Made by a program: the position numbers and the translations under genes. Shown here one piece after another: positions 12,155-24,802 of a stretch of 64,000 nt of DNA. The notes below the pieces were generated by a model. It saw nothing but the letters and a program-made list of their open reading frames with translations, had not been told where the DNA came from and ran no database searches. The stretch covers positions 53,309,177-53,373,176 of the forward strand of contig CM045768.1 of NCBI GenBank assembly GCA_025200525.1, in the 5' to 3' direction. Each line of letters begins with the position of its first letter. Within the stretch, counting starts at the first letter, position 1. The stretch is from Camellia lanceoleosa. Lineage: Eukaryota; Streptophyta; Magnoliopsida; Ericales; Theaceae.

Positions 12155-12300
12155 GGTATTGAGTCTGTCTTGTTGTATCGAGTTTGTCTTGTCAAGTCTG
12201 TCTTGTATCGAGTCAGTCCTTTTGAGTCTGTCTCGTCGTATCGAGTCAATCCTATCGAGTCTGTCTTGTCGTACCGAGTCAGTCTTGTTGTGTTGGAGTC
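12155..12300. repeat. Short degenerate tandem repeat (TCGAGTC-TGTCTTGT)
   Basis: About six or seven copies of a 20-27-bp unit built from TATCGAGTC[AT]GTCTTGT occur in a row. They create open frames on both strands that have no domain content. Confidence 0.7.
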
Positions 12301-12524
12301 GGGAAATTTCGGGGGCGTTACCTCGGATATCACTATTTTGTTTTGTGTTTGTCTTTTGCACTCTTTCTTTTGCGTCTGTTCCTGCCTTGGAGCCAGTTAC
12401 GCCCAGAAGATCTGAATGAAACAGCAGTGATTTTCACGCTCTCGCGTTTGATCCTGCCTTGTGCCAGTTGTGCCAGAGAGTTTGAACGAAACGACAATAC
12501 TTTTTGCCTACTTTTCTGTGCCTC

Positions 12525-12880
12525 AAACTCATTACATTGACCTAAGTTTTTCAAAACCTTTTCAACACTGTGGTGAAAATGAAGAGGAAGGAATTCCTCG
12601 GGTTTTGCAAAAATTTGATCAACTAAGAGAAAGAGAGGCGTGCTAAACCCTTAATGAATGAAATCATGCTTGTTAATGTGAGTACTGGGAAGGATCCTGG
12701 CTTGATCCAGATTGGTTCTACACTGTCTTTAGCGCGAGCGACTGGTCGCTTCCTTAAAAGATTTCAAAAAAATGTTTTTGCGCGATCCTGCGAAGACCTG
12801 TGGAATCGCTCTTGAGATTGTCGACCTAGGATCACTCACGACCTCGAGACTCGACCCTTGCTTTCAAACCTTGGACCTTA
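12525..12880 (+). pseudogene. Relic of Ogre pol, segment preceding reverse transcriptase
   Basis: The broken reading frame aligns with 26935-27200 in the fuller interior. FSKPFQHCGENEEEG matches FQNFDKNDEDE, PGLIQIGSTLS matches PRLVQIGSTLS, and the following segment matches LLKDFKDVFAWSYEDMPGID. Several stops and frameshifts interrupt it, and similarity ends near 12830-12880, before any catalytic motif. It shows that the middle element descends from a coding Ogre-type element. Confidence 0.75.
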
Positions 12881-13259
12881 ATTGAGTGTTCAGCGGTCAA
12901 CGCAATGTGAGGCTGTGTGGCGGATTCAAGCGACGTGACCTAGGCGAAAAATATCAGATGTGCTCGAAGAGCCGAAGATGGATCATCCTGCAAATCAATG
13001 AAGACTGGCAAGAATGCCAAATCCCAGAAGAGAAGAAAGGAGAAAGTATTGCTGAAGAACAACTGAGTTCCTGTCCACAACACTAGGGGCAAATTCAGTC
13101 CCCATTAGATGGACTTCTGCATCATCAGCAAACAGCGGCCATTTTCCTGGATTCAGATGACTTAAAGATCTCAAAACCATTTGACATGGACAAAGCTACA
13201 CTTTTACCCTTGAGAGGCTCGCTGGGCCGAAAACCCAGAAGGGCGACTCAGGCAAAAGT

Positions 13260-13400
13260 TAAAGCAAGAAAAAGAAGAAAAAGAAAAATGCAAAGAATGA
13301 AAAAAAAAAAAAGAAAAGAAAAAAAAGAAAAAATGAAGAAAATGCAAAGAAAAGAAAAAAAGAAGAAGAACAGAATCAGAAAAACAAAGCTCGCAAGGTT
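13260..13400. repeat. A/G-rich tract
   Basis: A run of AAGAAAAAGAAG-type purines with scattered TGC words covers about 140 bp. Basic (Lys/Arg) frames through it are composition artefacts. Confidence 0.75.
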
Positions 13401-13639
13401 GAAAACCCGCAACAGGCACCTTGGCAAAAGTTAGAGTATAAAAAGGAGAGGTTAAATATCCGAGTGTACCTAGACCCCGAACTACGCAAGGCTTGATTCC
13501 CATCTTTGGGATACGTAGGCAACTACATTCGGAAGTCTAGCCGTAAAACACTTCAATTTGATTGTGCCCATGTAATGGTTTTGATCATCTTTGCCTTCTC
13601 TGTATCCGAGAGTCTGGTTGTGTTTGTCACTTCGAAGAC

Positions 13640-13775
13640 TGACTACAATGCGCTGCGGTGCCATTCAAACAAGGGGCAACTTTCCGTTGCCATTCAATGT
13701 GCCGCGGTGCCGTTCAAACAAGGGGCAACTTTCTGTTGCCATGCAGCTCTCTTCAAGCAAGGGGTGATTTTCCTT
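13640..13775. repeat. About 50-bp direct repeat, 2-3 copies
   Basis: The unit TTCAAACAAGGGGCAACTTT followed by C[CT]GTTGCCAT occurs at about 13665 and 13715. A partial third copy begins near 13752. Confidence 0.65.
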
Positions 13776-15239
13776 CGGATCTGAGGTTGTGCATCTCGAG
13801 AGTGGGTTCTATGCTCGTTGAGCAGTGGCCGATTGCAAAAACAGTTTTTGAGAATTTTTACTGACGTTAACTAATCTTCTCTCGAAAACTATTCTTTTTT
13901 TTTTCAAAACCGGACCTTTTTCTTGGACCCAGAAAAGAAAAATTTTCAGCGCTCATAACCTAACTTGCATGATTTTGAATCAGAAAATCGAACAAGCATG
14001 TTAATCTAACTCTCATTGTGGTCAAAATTGTCTTAGTAGAAAGCCAAAAACAAAAAATGGTCGAAACGATGAACTAGGGGCACAGTTGAGTCAGGTGTTC
14101 TGTCTTTTCCCCATTGCCACAATACTTGCCAAGAAGGGCACTCTACCTGCCAGAAAAGGGCACAACTGAAGCTAACAGCAAAAGGGCTGAAAGCTCTCTC
14201 ACCCTCAAACGGCGAGGTATCAAGCCAAGTCTAACCTGAACTGGAATGGATCAAAATATTCCACTCCCTCATCTGGACAGATCTGATCACGTCCAAACTC
14301 CCCAGCAGAGCATCGTCAACCAATGTTAGCTGCAGATTTGCTACACACCCAGTTGTAGCGCAACCCTTCTATGGGAGGAATTTACTAGCTGTGAATAGAA
14401 GAAAGAGAATCTAGCAGCATGCTAGGGGCAAGAGCCCGCAACTCCCTGTTTATCCATCAACTACCCAGGGGAGGGATTGAAAAATGAGAGATTGAAGAAT
14501 AGAGAGATGTGCGATGAGAGAAAAAGTGAGAAAAGGGCTTTTTCAGAAAACAAGAGATTGAGTGCCAGAGTGATGTGAGAATCACAAATGAGAAAGGGTG
14601 GGAAACACTACCCGGTGAAACAGGCTCCCTGTGTATGTCTGCGTGTCGTGTCTTTTTGTTTTATCTCGATTCTTGTTTTGAGTCGTTTCGAGTGTTACTC
14701 GATGTGTTTAGGTTGTTTACCTTTTGTTTTCCGTTGTTGAGTCGTAGTGTGCTGTGTTCAGTCGTAGGCTCAATACCCCGATCAAGAACCCATCTCTCAA
14801 TTTCAAAAATAAAATCATTTTGCACTCAGAGTGCCGTGCCATTCCCTACATTTGCGCAAAACAAGATTTGTTCTTTCGTAAAACCGCAAGGTTCAACCCA
14901 GGCCATGTGAGAATAGTAAAGCAAGGACCTATCTGAAGCTATATAGGTTCTAGACTGCAAAGCAAAAGAAAAGAGCGAAAATCGAGGCATCTGAGTGTGC
15001 TTCAACTTCAGAAAACTCCGTGATTGTATTCCGGATGTACCTTTTCAAGCCTTGTCAATGCTCCGAAGTATGAGTGTGCCTTTACCTCAAGCGCAAGATC
15101 AAGCCTGCTTCAAAGTTATGCACCCTTCCACCTGCATTGTTATGCATTTTTCCACTCGTATTGTCATGCACACCTTACTTGCATTTATTTGCATCTTGTG
15201 TTATCTTCTACCATTTATCTTTTTACGCTGAGCAGCGTT

Positions 15240-16800
15240 TGGGATCGTTGTCCTCCGGGACTTTCTCAGGTTGCGTTGTGTGCGCACTTGAGCGGTTGTT
15301 TTTGGACCTCTTCTCACGATTTCAGCGTGGTTAGAGTGTTCTTTTCCTCACACGATTTCAGCGTGTTTGGAATTTATCCCAGTTTGCGTTGAAGACGCGT
15401 TGGGCAGGTTGTTTTAGGACCTCTCCTCACGATTTCAATGTGGTTTGAGTGTCCCGTTCCTCACACGATTTCAACGTGTTTGGATCTTATCCCAGGTTGC
15501 GTTGTGCACGCACTTGAGCGGCTATTTTCGGACCTCTTCTCACGATTTTAGCGTGGTTAGAGTGTTCTTTTCCTTACACGATTTCAGCATGTTTGGAATT
15601 TATCTCAGGTTGCGTTGTGTGCGCACTTGAGCGGTTGTTTTTGGACCTCTTCTCACGATTTCAGCGTGGTTTGAGTGTTCTTTTCCTCACATGATTTCAG
15701 CGTGTTTGGAATTTATCCCAGGTTGCGTTGTAGACGCGCTGGGCGGATTGTTTTGACCTCTTCTCACGATTTCAACGTGGTTTGAGTGTCCCGTTCCTCA
15801 CACGATTCCAGCGTGTTTGGATCTTATCTCAGGTTGCGTTGTGCGCGCACTTGAGCGGTTGTTTTTGGACCTCTTCTCACGATTTCAGTGTGGTTAGAGT
15901 GTTCTTTTCCTCACACGATTTCAGCGTGTTTGGAATTTATCCCAGTTTGCGTTGAAGACACGCTGGGCGGGTTGTTTTGACCTCTTGTCACGATTTCAGC
16001 GTGGTTTGAGTGTCCCGTTCCTCACACGATTTCAACGTGTTTGGATCTTATCTCATGTTGCGTTGTGCGCGCACTTGAGCGGTTGTTTTCAGACCTCTTC
16101 TCACGATTTCAGCGTGGTTAGAGTGTTCTTTTCCTCACACGATTTAAGCGTGTTTGGAATTTATCCCAGGTTGCGTTGTAGACGCGCTGGGCGGGCTTGT
16201 TTTGACCTCTTCTCACGATTTCAGCGTGGTTAGAGTGTTCTTTTCCTCACACGATTTCAGCGTGTTTGGAATTTATCCCAGGTTGCATTGTAGACGCGCT
16301 GGGCGGATTGTTTTGACCTCTTCTCACGATTTCAGCATAGTTTGAGTGTCCCGTTCCTCACACGATTTCAGCGTGTTTGGATCTTATCTCAGGTTGCGTT
16401 GTGCGCACACTTGAGTGGTTGTTTTCAGACCTCTTCTCACGATTTCAGCGTGGTTAGAGTGTTCTTTTCCTCACACGATTTCAGCGTGTTTGGAATTTAT
16501 CCCAGGTTGCGTTGTAGAAGCGTCTTTGGGTGGGCTTATTTGACCTCTTCTCACGATTTGGCGTGGTTAGAGTGTTCTTTTCCTCACGATTTTAGCGTGT
16601 TTGGAATTTATCGAGTTACGTTGTGACGCCTTGTTGGCGGGTTGTTTTTGTTTACCTCTTCTCACGATTTCAGCGTGATTGGAGCCTCCCCTTTCGCACA
16701 CGATTTCAGCGTGTTTGGAATTTATCTTAGGTTGCGTGGAATGCGCTTCTGATTGATTTTCTTTGTTCTTCCTCCACTCACGAGTCCAGCGTGGTTGGCG
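15240..16800. repeat. Tandem array, 111-114-bp unit, about 13 copies, two alternating variants
   Basis: CTCTTCTCACGATTTCAGCG recurs at 15308, 15421, 15534, 15647, 15758, 15871, 15982, 16095, 16207, 16318, 16431, 16545 and 16656. Each unit contains two related half-motifs (CACGATTTCAGCGTGGTT and CACGATTTCAGCGTGTTT). Two variants are told apart by GTTGTGCGCGCACTTGAGCG (A) and GTTGTAGACGCGCTGGGCGG (B), in the order A B A A B A B A B B A B B-like. The array sits in the 3' untranslated part of the element interior, where Ogre-type elements are known to carry hypervariable tandem repeats. Confidence 0.92.
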
Positions 16801-17627
16801 TATGTCACCATTTTGCATCTATTTTACTCTCTGTTGCATCACATCTATTATCTATTGCATCACATCTATTACATCCATTGTATCATATTTGTTTTATTGT
16901 CCGGTCTAGGAGACCTTAAATCCTCTAGAGGATAGGAGACCAATTGAGACGGTGGAAACTAGAGTTCGAATGGCTCATGCCTAGAACGCAAAGATTCGGG
17001 ATTTCCGAGACTAAAGTTTGGTTTAAATACCCAGGGGTATATCCTCGGCTTGAAATCTGTATGGCAGCCCCATAGATTGAGATAGCATATGTGTGCGCCT
17101 CAATTCTGGATACTGAATCAACCTAGTCTGTCACCCTGTTGGAGAATAGGGAAAGCTGCAACCATAGTTAGAGAGAAAAGTAACACATGTGGTTCGACCA
17201 AGAAGAAGTGAGAGATCTCCAGCACCATGAGGCACGATATTGTATGTACGGTTCATTTGAGGCTGATGCGATCAGACGAACCGCGCATGTATTGTATCTT
17301 CTCCGTGTGAGACGTGGCGAGAATTGAATAAATCTCCGCATTCTTAACTGCATGAAATGTAGTTGTTGCTTCGCATTCTTGCTTAAAACTGTTGCATCTA
17401 TTGTGAATATGTGCTTCATTACAGCTTGCTGCATTTGCATGACCATTGAGTTACCTTCGGCGTCTTGCATTGCCGATTGCATTTTGCCCCTCCCCTGCCT
17501 GCGGGCGCACCTGCAGGCACATCTCTGTTTATCTTGCCTGTTTGTCTAAGTCTTCGGTCTTGTCAAAAATGGGTCGTCTCTGGGCTTTGACATTCACTTC
17601 TGTCACTTATGACTTTCGAGTTCTGTC

Positions 17628-17636
17628 AAAGAGGGG
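17628..17636 (+). promoter_or_regulatory. Polypurine tract upstream of L3
   Basis: AAAGAGGGG, then CAAC, then the LTR start TGTAGACACC at 17641, as in L1. Confidence 0.8.
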
Positions 17637-17640
17637 CAAC

Positions 17641-20600
17641 TGTAGACACCCCATTTTTGACCGACCTTAAGACTCAGACGTCACCGATTGAGCACTCGGT
17701 GATATTACATATTGTGCTCGTGTGGAAGTTTTAGAGTCTCGGCTGCGAGCCTTGCCTGCGGATTTCCGGGCTCTTTCGTGTCTTGCCTCGGTTTGCGAAC
17801 CAGGCTTTATTTTCTCTGTTTTCTCTTCTCGAAGGGAGGGAGAGGTCTCGTAGATCATCTCTCAGTGGCCGTAGGCTACGTTTCGTGCTCGTAGGCTATT
17901 TTTCCCGTTTGGAGCCCGGTTTCTGGTTTTTCAGAGCCGATGGCCGTGTGCCTCGGTTCGGGACCGCTTAACCACCTCCGTTTGCTCCGGTTTTTGGCAT
18001 GCATCTTATTTACTCCCTTTTGAGGGACACTGTGGTCCGAGAGACCAACTTCGTGGTCGAACACCACTCCTGGTGCCTAATTGTCGGGCTGAGGCCCCTG
18101 AATTGCAGCGTTTGCCCTTGAACCTTCATTTTGCATCGGTTTGGGTTCTTTTTGGCAGGACCTCTGTTTCATTGTTAGAAAGGTCGAGGGGTGGGAGGCG
18201 AATTGTTTCAAAGAACCTATATTCCTTCATCACCCTCCATCGCCCGTTTTTCTCACTCAAAAGCTAATGTTGACCACCCTAAGGCCACTTTTTCTTGCCC
18301 TAAACCACATATTTGTGTTGTAGACACCTGGGAGGCCACCAATATCATATGGCCGGTCAGTAATTGTGTGTGACCCTTTTGAACCCCTCCAAAAAATGGC
18401 CTTTTCTCTCTCCTGGTTCACTGTCTCCAGTTTTTGACCACATGGCTGTGTTGAGCACACATGGGAGGCCACCAATTTGTGGTGGCTGGCCACTAATACC
18501 ACTTGACCCTTGGCCGGCCGGCCACCTAAACCCTAGCAAGCTTGCCGGCCATGATCCTCAGGGTTAGTACATTACAAATCTACCCTCCCTTTCCCCCCAG
18601 ATTTTGTATCGGAGGGGCCAACTTTTGGGGCGAAACTTGAATTGTTTTCCCCCCCCATTTTTCCCCCTCTTTCTCCCCCTCTTTTGCCTATATAAACAGC
18701 CCCCAGCCCTTGTCTTGAGGGTTAGAAATTTTTGCTTTGAGCCTCATATGTTGCATCTCTCCCTCTCTACATCCTAACCCTCAAAACCCTTAAGTTCCTA
18801 CACCATTTCTACACCACCACCTAGCACCACACCACCACCTCCATTCCAGCCACTTGGAGCTGCTTTCCAGAGCTGAGGAGCACCATTTCTTGTGCCAAGA
18901 GGTTGTCAAAGATTGGTCTATAAGGGTGAGTCATTTTCCCCCTCTTTTGAGTTCATTTTTGCATGCTTTCTTAGCCATTCTTGCTTACACTTTTGGGCTC
19001 CGACCCTAACTGAAAATAGAATTTTTTGAGCTCTTTTTCATGTTTGTTTAAGGGCCTCTCACTATTTGAGGCTTCCTTTTTACACTTGCTTCTTTACCTC
19101 TCTTGTATGCCTATTTCTTGTGTAGTATTTTTGGCCTATGTATAAACTGTTTTGAGCTCTATTATAAACTGTAAAGTGGCTTATTTTGAGCCTTTCTTTA
19201 ATATTGTTGAAGGGCTCATCACTGTTTGAGGCTTCCATTTTCCACATGCCTTTATATCCCTCTTTTGGCCTTATTTTTGCATGATTTGTTAGCCTCTTGT
19301 GCTTCTGTTTTTGGGCTCTGGTCCGAACTATAAATGGCCTTATTTTGACCCTCTCTTCATGTTTCATTAAGAGTCTTTTACTTTTTGAGGCATCCTTTTT
19401 GTACTTTGTGTTCAAACCCTTTTTTTAGCCCTTATTTTGCATAGTATTTTAAGCATGCTTGTGCGCTGGTTTGGGTTTAATCATAAACTGTAAAAGGTCA
19501 TATTTTGGGTCCCTCTTCAACATTGTAGAAGGTCCCTTCTCTGTTTATGGCCAGCAGCTGCTACTTGCTTCATTATCTCTCTTTTGGGGCCATTTTTGCA
19601 TGCTAGCTTAGCCCCATTTGTGTTCACTGTTTGACCTTGCTTAAAACTGTAAATATGCTTGTTTTGGGGCTGTCTTGATTCTGTTTTCACACTTCATGTT
19701 CAAATAATGCATGCATTGCATAGCCATAGGTCATTCCATGCGCCTAATTTCATGTTTCGGGATTCATTTCATGCATCGGATGTCATTTTGCTATGTTTCG
19801 GGGCTGTTTTGCATCACTTTTTGTTACTGAAATTTGCATGCTAGTATGCCATATTCCATGCCTTGCCATGTCTTGTTAGAGTGGCATTCGTGCCCTAGGT
19901 TCGGTCCTCAGTTTGCGTGCACGTGTCCACGCATTTCGAGTATCTCATTTTCATCTCATGGCCTCTTATGTGAGTGTGGCTGAGGTCCACTTGTGTTAGT
20001 GTAAGTCCATATCGCATTGTGTATACCATTTCATTCCATAGCGTTGTGTATGCTAGGTTGTATGTTAGTGCATTGTGTATGCCATGTTACCTCGTGCATC
20101 GTGTATGCCATTTCATAGCATTTTGCATGTTAGGTTGTATGTTAGTTGCATTTCATGCATGTCATGCATATTGCATTGTGTTCGGGATAGGAGTTAGCCC
20201 GAGCACGGGAAACGAGGCGTTCAGACTCGAGTGACGAACGTGTCTCAATTCGGTCCGACACTCCGGATTATCCATGATGGAGTTAGGTCTTGTTGCGTTT
20301 TCCTGTGCATTCATTTCATATTGAGTTGTACAATTTGACTCCTCGGCCATCATGCATCGAGATGCGTAATTGGTGGCACGAGGATCGAGGCATGCATACA
20401 TTTGTGAAAATACATTGCCATGACCCTTTCCTGTTCTCTGTTGTAGCAAATCAAGAATCAGTAGTTTTCCGGGGCCTAGCTCGCCTTCCAAAAATTATTG
20501 CAAAACAGAGGCTAATTGGGGAATCATAGTGGATTTCCGCGCAAAGGCAACCCGGATATGCATCACTCATCATCTGAAAAAGAGTCAAGGCAGTCCCTAG

Positions 20601-21813
20601 CTTGCATGCCAGTTTATTGTTTTCTTAGTTAATTTGGTAATTAATTAAGAATTTGTACATATTCGGACTGTATTATTTATTCGGACTGTACTATTCATTT
20701 GGAACTGTATATTATTCAGACCTTCTGTGCGGGGGCATAATTGTAATAAGGGTTCGTGTGTGTGATGTATGTCTTCCAACCCCACGTCTTTCTTCCCTTT
20801 TATTTAACAGTTTATGATGGTTAGATTAGGGCACGTTTCAATTAGCATACAGTATGATAGCATGTTTGCATTCATTCATCTATCTTGCATGCACCGGGCT
20901 TGGCGCATCATACTAACTGCATTTGTATTTCAATTCCAAGTTGAATACATGTTATCTGTTGCATTTTATATGTCATGTTTAAAATAGCCGAGCCTGCTAT
21001 AGTTGCATTTTTGCATGTGTTGCATTAGGCATTTCTATATAGTTAGGATCATGCATGATTTCTAATCGGTTTCTGTTTTGGCTTGGAGTACTCGGTAAGT
21101 TTTATGCTTTAGCATCCTTGCATGCGTGTGATTGACTGCCATGAATAGCATGCTTACCATGAGGCTAACTGCTTATGTGATATAACTGCCTTGAATGCTT
21201 GTGGGTGAAGGTTGGGTTACTTGGATTGGAACAATGCATTGACTGTGAGTTTTAAGCCCACTAGATAGTGGCAAAACCATCTTTTTAAGCCCACCTGAGG
21301 GTGGCAAAATTTGCATTTTAAGCCTACCTGCGGGTAGCAAACCATTTTTCAAAAACAAACATGAAATGTTTTGTTCCAATTCAGGTGACCCGGTCTATAC
21401 TTGTATGCTGTGCGCATCACATAGTAAATCTAGGCTAATAACCGGAATAAGAATGCACAATGTCTTCAAAAATAGATATCATGGTTAGTAGAGGCCGATC
21501 TTTGATCAGGCGAGCGGGGGTGCTCACGAAGTGACCTTTCCCAATCGTACCCAAGTTCCCGAGCCGAGGCAACTTTGGTGATGACGGACACGTGGCCTTA
21601 GGCAAACGAGTCAGGGTTTCCTAAATTTCCTAAAAATAAAATATTTAGGTGGCGACTCTGTATCTGGCAAAGCAGTCCATGTTTGGCACTTCTTTCAAAA
21701 AAATCTATTTTCTCAAAACGATTAGCCGGATTTGGACTCTTTGGTTCAAGATTAAGAATCGTGACACAAATCGAGTCCGAACTGTAGCGAGGTCCCCCCG
21801 CGGGCTTGTTACA
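17641..21813 (+). mobile_element. LTR L3 (about 4.2 kb)
   Basis: It begins TGTAGACACCCCATTTTTGA at 17641 and ends CTTGTTACA at 21813. It has the same segment order as L1, including the GGCCGGCC-rich U3 block missing from L2. It lies between the 3' end of one interior and the 5' end of another, so it serves both as 3' LTR of the middle element and 5' LTR of the gag-pol copy. TATATAAA is at 18689-18696. No credible protein is encoded. Confidence 0.88.
18689..18696 (+). promoter_or_regulatory. LTR promoter TATA box (L3)
   Basis: TATATAAA in GCCTATATAAACAGCCCCC is identical in context to L1 4028. Confidence 0.7.
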
Positions 21814-21818
21814 GTTTC

Positions 21819-21836
21819 TGGCGACTCTACTGGGGA
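21819..21836 (+). promoter_or_regulatory. Primer-binding site, tRNA-Arg type
   Basis: TGGCGACTCTACTGGGGA lies 5 bp after L3, differing by one base from the site after L2. Confidence 0.75.
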
Positions 21837-22792
21837 GTTAGAGAACTTGACTCGAACTCATGATATCTGGTTTTGACTACACTTGTGTGGTTCTTTGCAT
21901 TGCATTTGCATTGGTGCGCCTAGGACACCGTGTTTGCCATTTGCTATTCCTGAACGGTTTGCCGGAGGCTTGTCTTGTCAAGGCATGACCATAAGGCTGA
22001 CCGGTTATGAGCTCTGCCAGTATGGGAACACAAACCCCGGTTTTACCGGGGCACCCTTTTGACCATTCGACCTAGTGCATATCGAAATCCGTAGTGACCA
22101 TTCCAAACTAGGACAGGTTGCTTACCCGATATAGGTTGTTTGAAACCGCTGCGTGCGTAGTGAAACCCTAATTCCTGACGAAATAGGACAGGGAAACCCT
22201 ACCCCAACATAGGGGTGTTTTGGCTCTCACTTATCTGTTATGTGCTTTTAGAGTGTGTCTCTACAGGGAATACATGTATCAGTTTATGAGTTTGGGCATC
22301 AGGCCTGCGGGCATCAGTCAGTATTTGAGAATCGGTTATCTGCGGGTATCGGATTCAGTCTTTGGGGAACAGTGATTCAGGGGTAGTGATCAATATTTGG
22401 GGGCAGTGTGTTTTCAGCTTATCAACCGTGTGTTGTATGCCGGACTGTGTGTTGTGTATTTATTTTATGCTGTCATGCTGTTCATTTGTCTGGTTATTTA
22501 TTTCCTTTTCGCTTTATTTATCTTTTTGCTAGGGCAGGTTTTAGCACAATTGCTTCCGACCCAGTAGATATTCCTCAAGCACTTTGGATAAGAGGTCGCC
22601 GGCTCAATCGATCTGAGGATCTGGTTGACGGACATCCAGTGTTCTATTCTTCACACCCCCGTTGTCAAGAGAAGGCCAAGGAAGCGCAATGTGTCAGAAC
22701 AGAGGTTGCCAGAACAGTGGGTTACTCCATCAGAGGACAGTAGGACTGAGGTCTCAATTGTTGCTATAGAAATAGATATACCGGTCAGTCGG

Positions 22793-24802
22793 ATGGATCA
22801 GCAAAATACATCAGGGATGGAAGCCCTGATGCGCCAAATGCATGAGAGCATGAAACAGATGCAGGAGGACGCTGCCCACCAAGCGGAGTTCTCCAGACAG
22901 CAGGCCACAATCATGGCCCAGCAGGCCGAGCTAATCACTAGACTGCAACAGAATCGCGCATTCGCCGCATCAAGTTCCTCATCCACCAGGGGCCCCATTA
23001 CCCGAGCAGGCACCTACTGTCCAGAATGCTTTGCCAAACACCCAGAACACCGTGCCAAATGTTCAGAACATCCAAGAGGACACAACTGTCCAGAATGCTC
23101 TGCCAGCTCCGCCCCCGCTTCTGCCTTAACTGTCCAAGACCCATACACCCAACCACCCAGACTTTTCCTTCGAGTTCGAAATAGACCATATAGCTCTAAA
23201 ACTGAGCAAGCTCGAGAAGCTTTTCAAGAAATCACAAGGAGTAAAGGTTATTCCGGACATCAAGGACGGATATACCGACGTGGCCGTGACATTGCTCGAT
23301 AGGTTCAAGATGCCGCAAATTGACCGCTTCGACGAGTCCGGGGACCCCATGGTCCATCTTCGGCTATTCGACATATTATGCCAATGGGCCTAACGGACCA
23401 CAAAATTTCATTGTTCATCAAACCTTCGGGTGTGGCCTTTATGCGGTATGCGGTTAAAGGATGAGGTAAAAAGAAGTTGGGATCAAATGGCCGAGGCCTT
23501 TGTCGTACAGTACTCGTACAATACCCAGATCGAGATTACAACTCGTGATCTCGAAACAACGAGGCAGGAGCCCAAAGAGACATTCTCGTGATTTCAGAAC
23601 TCGATGGAGGCGAAGGCGATGATGACTTTGAGGCCTCGACAAAGATCAAATCAGATGATTGTGCGCAATCTCCAACCGAAGTTGATGCAGAAGATGATTG
23701 TACTCCCCTTCCCCACCTTCTCAAATCTACACGAGATGGGGGTACAGATCGAGGATGCAATGAAACAAGGTCTGATCGACCAGGATAGGGAGCAACCTAG
23801 GAGGACTTTCAACCGTAACAACAACGCAGTTCGAAAGTGGCTAGAATCGCCTGAGCCAGAGGTGAGCATGGTCACCACCATTCCCTCTCCTTCCGAGACC
23901 TATGGCGTACGCCTTTTCTCGGCGCATCTGGAAGCAATACCCAAACCGCCAAATACCAGCCCAGAGGCCAAAGAACCTTCACACCCCTATATATGCCCCT
24001 GTCCAAAGCTCTGGGGGTATTAATCAGGAAGAAGCATTTGACGCCCCTAGAGCCGAGGCCACTACCAAATCCACTCCCTCCCTCTCATGACCCGGCAAAA
24101 TACTGCGCGTATCACCAACAGCACTGTCATGACACTGACCGTTGTTTTAGATTGCGTCATGAGATCCAGGATCTTATTGACAAGCAGGTGATCGCGCCTT
24201 CCGACAAACCCAACGTCACAACAAATCCTCTCCCACCACATAACCAAGCTCCTCCTCCCAACAGAATCAACTTCATCCAAACTAGGGTCCCGTCTTACGA
24301 TCCTAGTATCTATATCACCCCATCCCACCTACCTAAGCCGGAGATGATCCTTCCTGACTGCACTGACTTGTGCATGTTGGACACCTCCACAACCCGATCT
24401 GAGCCAATGGTGGTGACTACCGAAGATGGGACAGGGCAGGTTTCAGAGGAAAGTGGAGTCGTTGAGTCTGGGATTGAACAGTCTGGGAATCTCACTGGAG
24501 GGGTCTACGATCTGAGTGAATACATCCAGTCAGTGGACCAGTCTGAGCTGAGTGTAGGGCTTCCAGAAAGAGCAGAATTATGTGTAATTCAGGGGGACAG
24601 ATTTGAACGGGGAACGGATGATCTAACAGTTGTAGAGGAGGACCTTGCCAACCTCCAGTTCTTCAATGACCAAGAATCAAAGGATGTGGCAATCAGCTGG
24701 TTCGAGTATGAGGAGTCGACAAAAGTTACCGGATGGTTAGATGATCAACCAGACGTTGTAGAGTATCAACCAGAACAGGGCCCGGCAGGGGCAAGAGTAT
24801 GA
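22793..24802 (+). pseudogene. Ogre/Tat-type gag, frameshifted
   Basis: The start chosen is ATG 22793 (MDQQNTSGMEAL). It opens a Gln/Met-rich coiled coil (LMRQMHESMKQMQEDAA) as usual for this gag. The Pro/Gln-rich linker then changes frame near 23015-23130. The capsid-like core follows in another frame from about 23158: FKMPQIDRFDESGDPMVHLR, a TAA at about 23391, then WDQMAEAFVVQYSYNTQIEI and DLETTRQEPKETFS with more stops and shifts. GVQIEDAMKQGLIDQD is in a third frame. The C-terminal part (23993-24802) is open and has the knuckle-like segment YCAYHQQHCHDTDRC at about residues 38-52 of that frame. At least four lesions make a full Gag impossible. Its role would be particle assembly and RNA packaging in the cytoplasm. 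Confidence 0.85.

Larger units (their letters stand above)
11350..17640 (+). mobile_element. Interior of the middle Ogre-type element, pol-deleted (non-autonomous)
   Basis: The first 450 bp match the start of the interior after L3 (21814-22260). The last 400 bp match the 3' interior end before L1 and contain the polypurine tract at 17628. Between them there is no intact gag or pol. Only a short relic of the region preceding reverse transcriptase is recognisable (12525-12880). The rest is repeats, purine-rich sequence, a block at 13436-13560 with GAACTACG...GATACGTAGGCA, and a 111-114-bp tandem array. With L2 and L3 it forms a 14.6-kb unit. It could only move using enzymes supplied by another copy. 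Confidence 0.8.

Noticed and set aside
13186..13434. 82-codon Lys/Arg-rich frame
   Set aside because: Composition of an A/G-rich tract in a pol-deleted retroelement; no domain or homologous frame in the other copies.
15240..16800. CRISPR-like regularly spaced repeats
   Set aside because: Units are contiguous 111-114-bp tandem repeats without unique spacers, in a plant retroelement.
7168..21813. A simple complete element L2-interior-L3
   Set aside because: The two LTRs differ in structure (850-bp block, duplicated start region), so they are unlikely to be sister LTRs of one insertion, and no target duplication can be shown.
22408..22743. 111-codon frame before gag
   Set aside because: Not in frame with gag, lacks a recognisable motif, and the matching stretch of the middle element diverges; I could not support it as an extra Ogre ORF.
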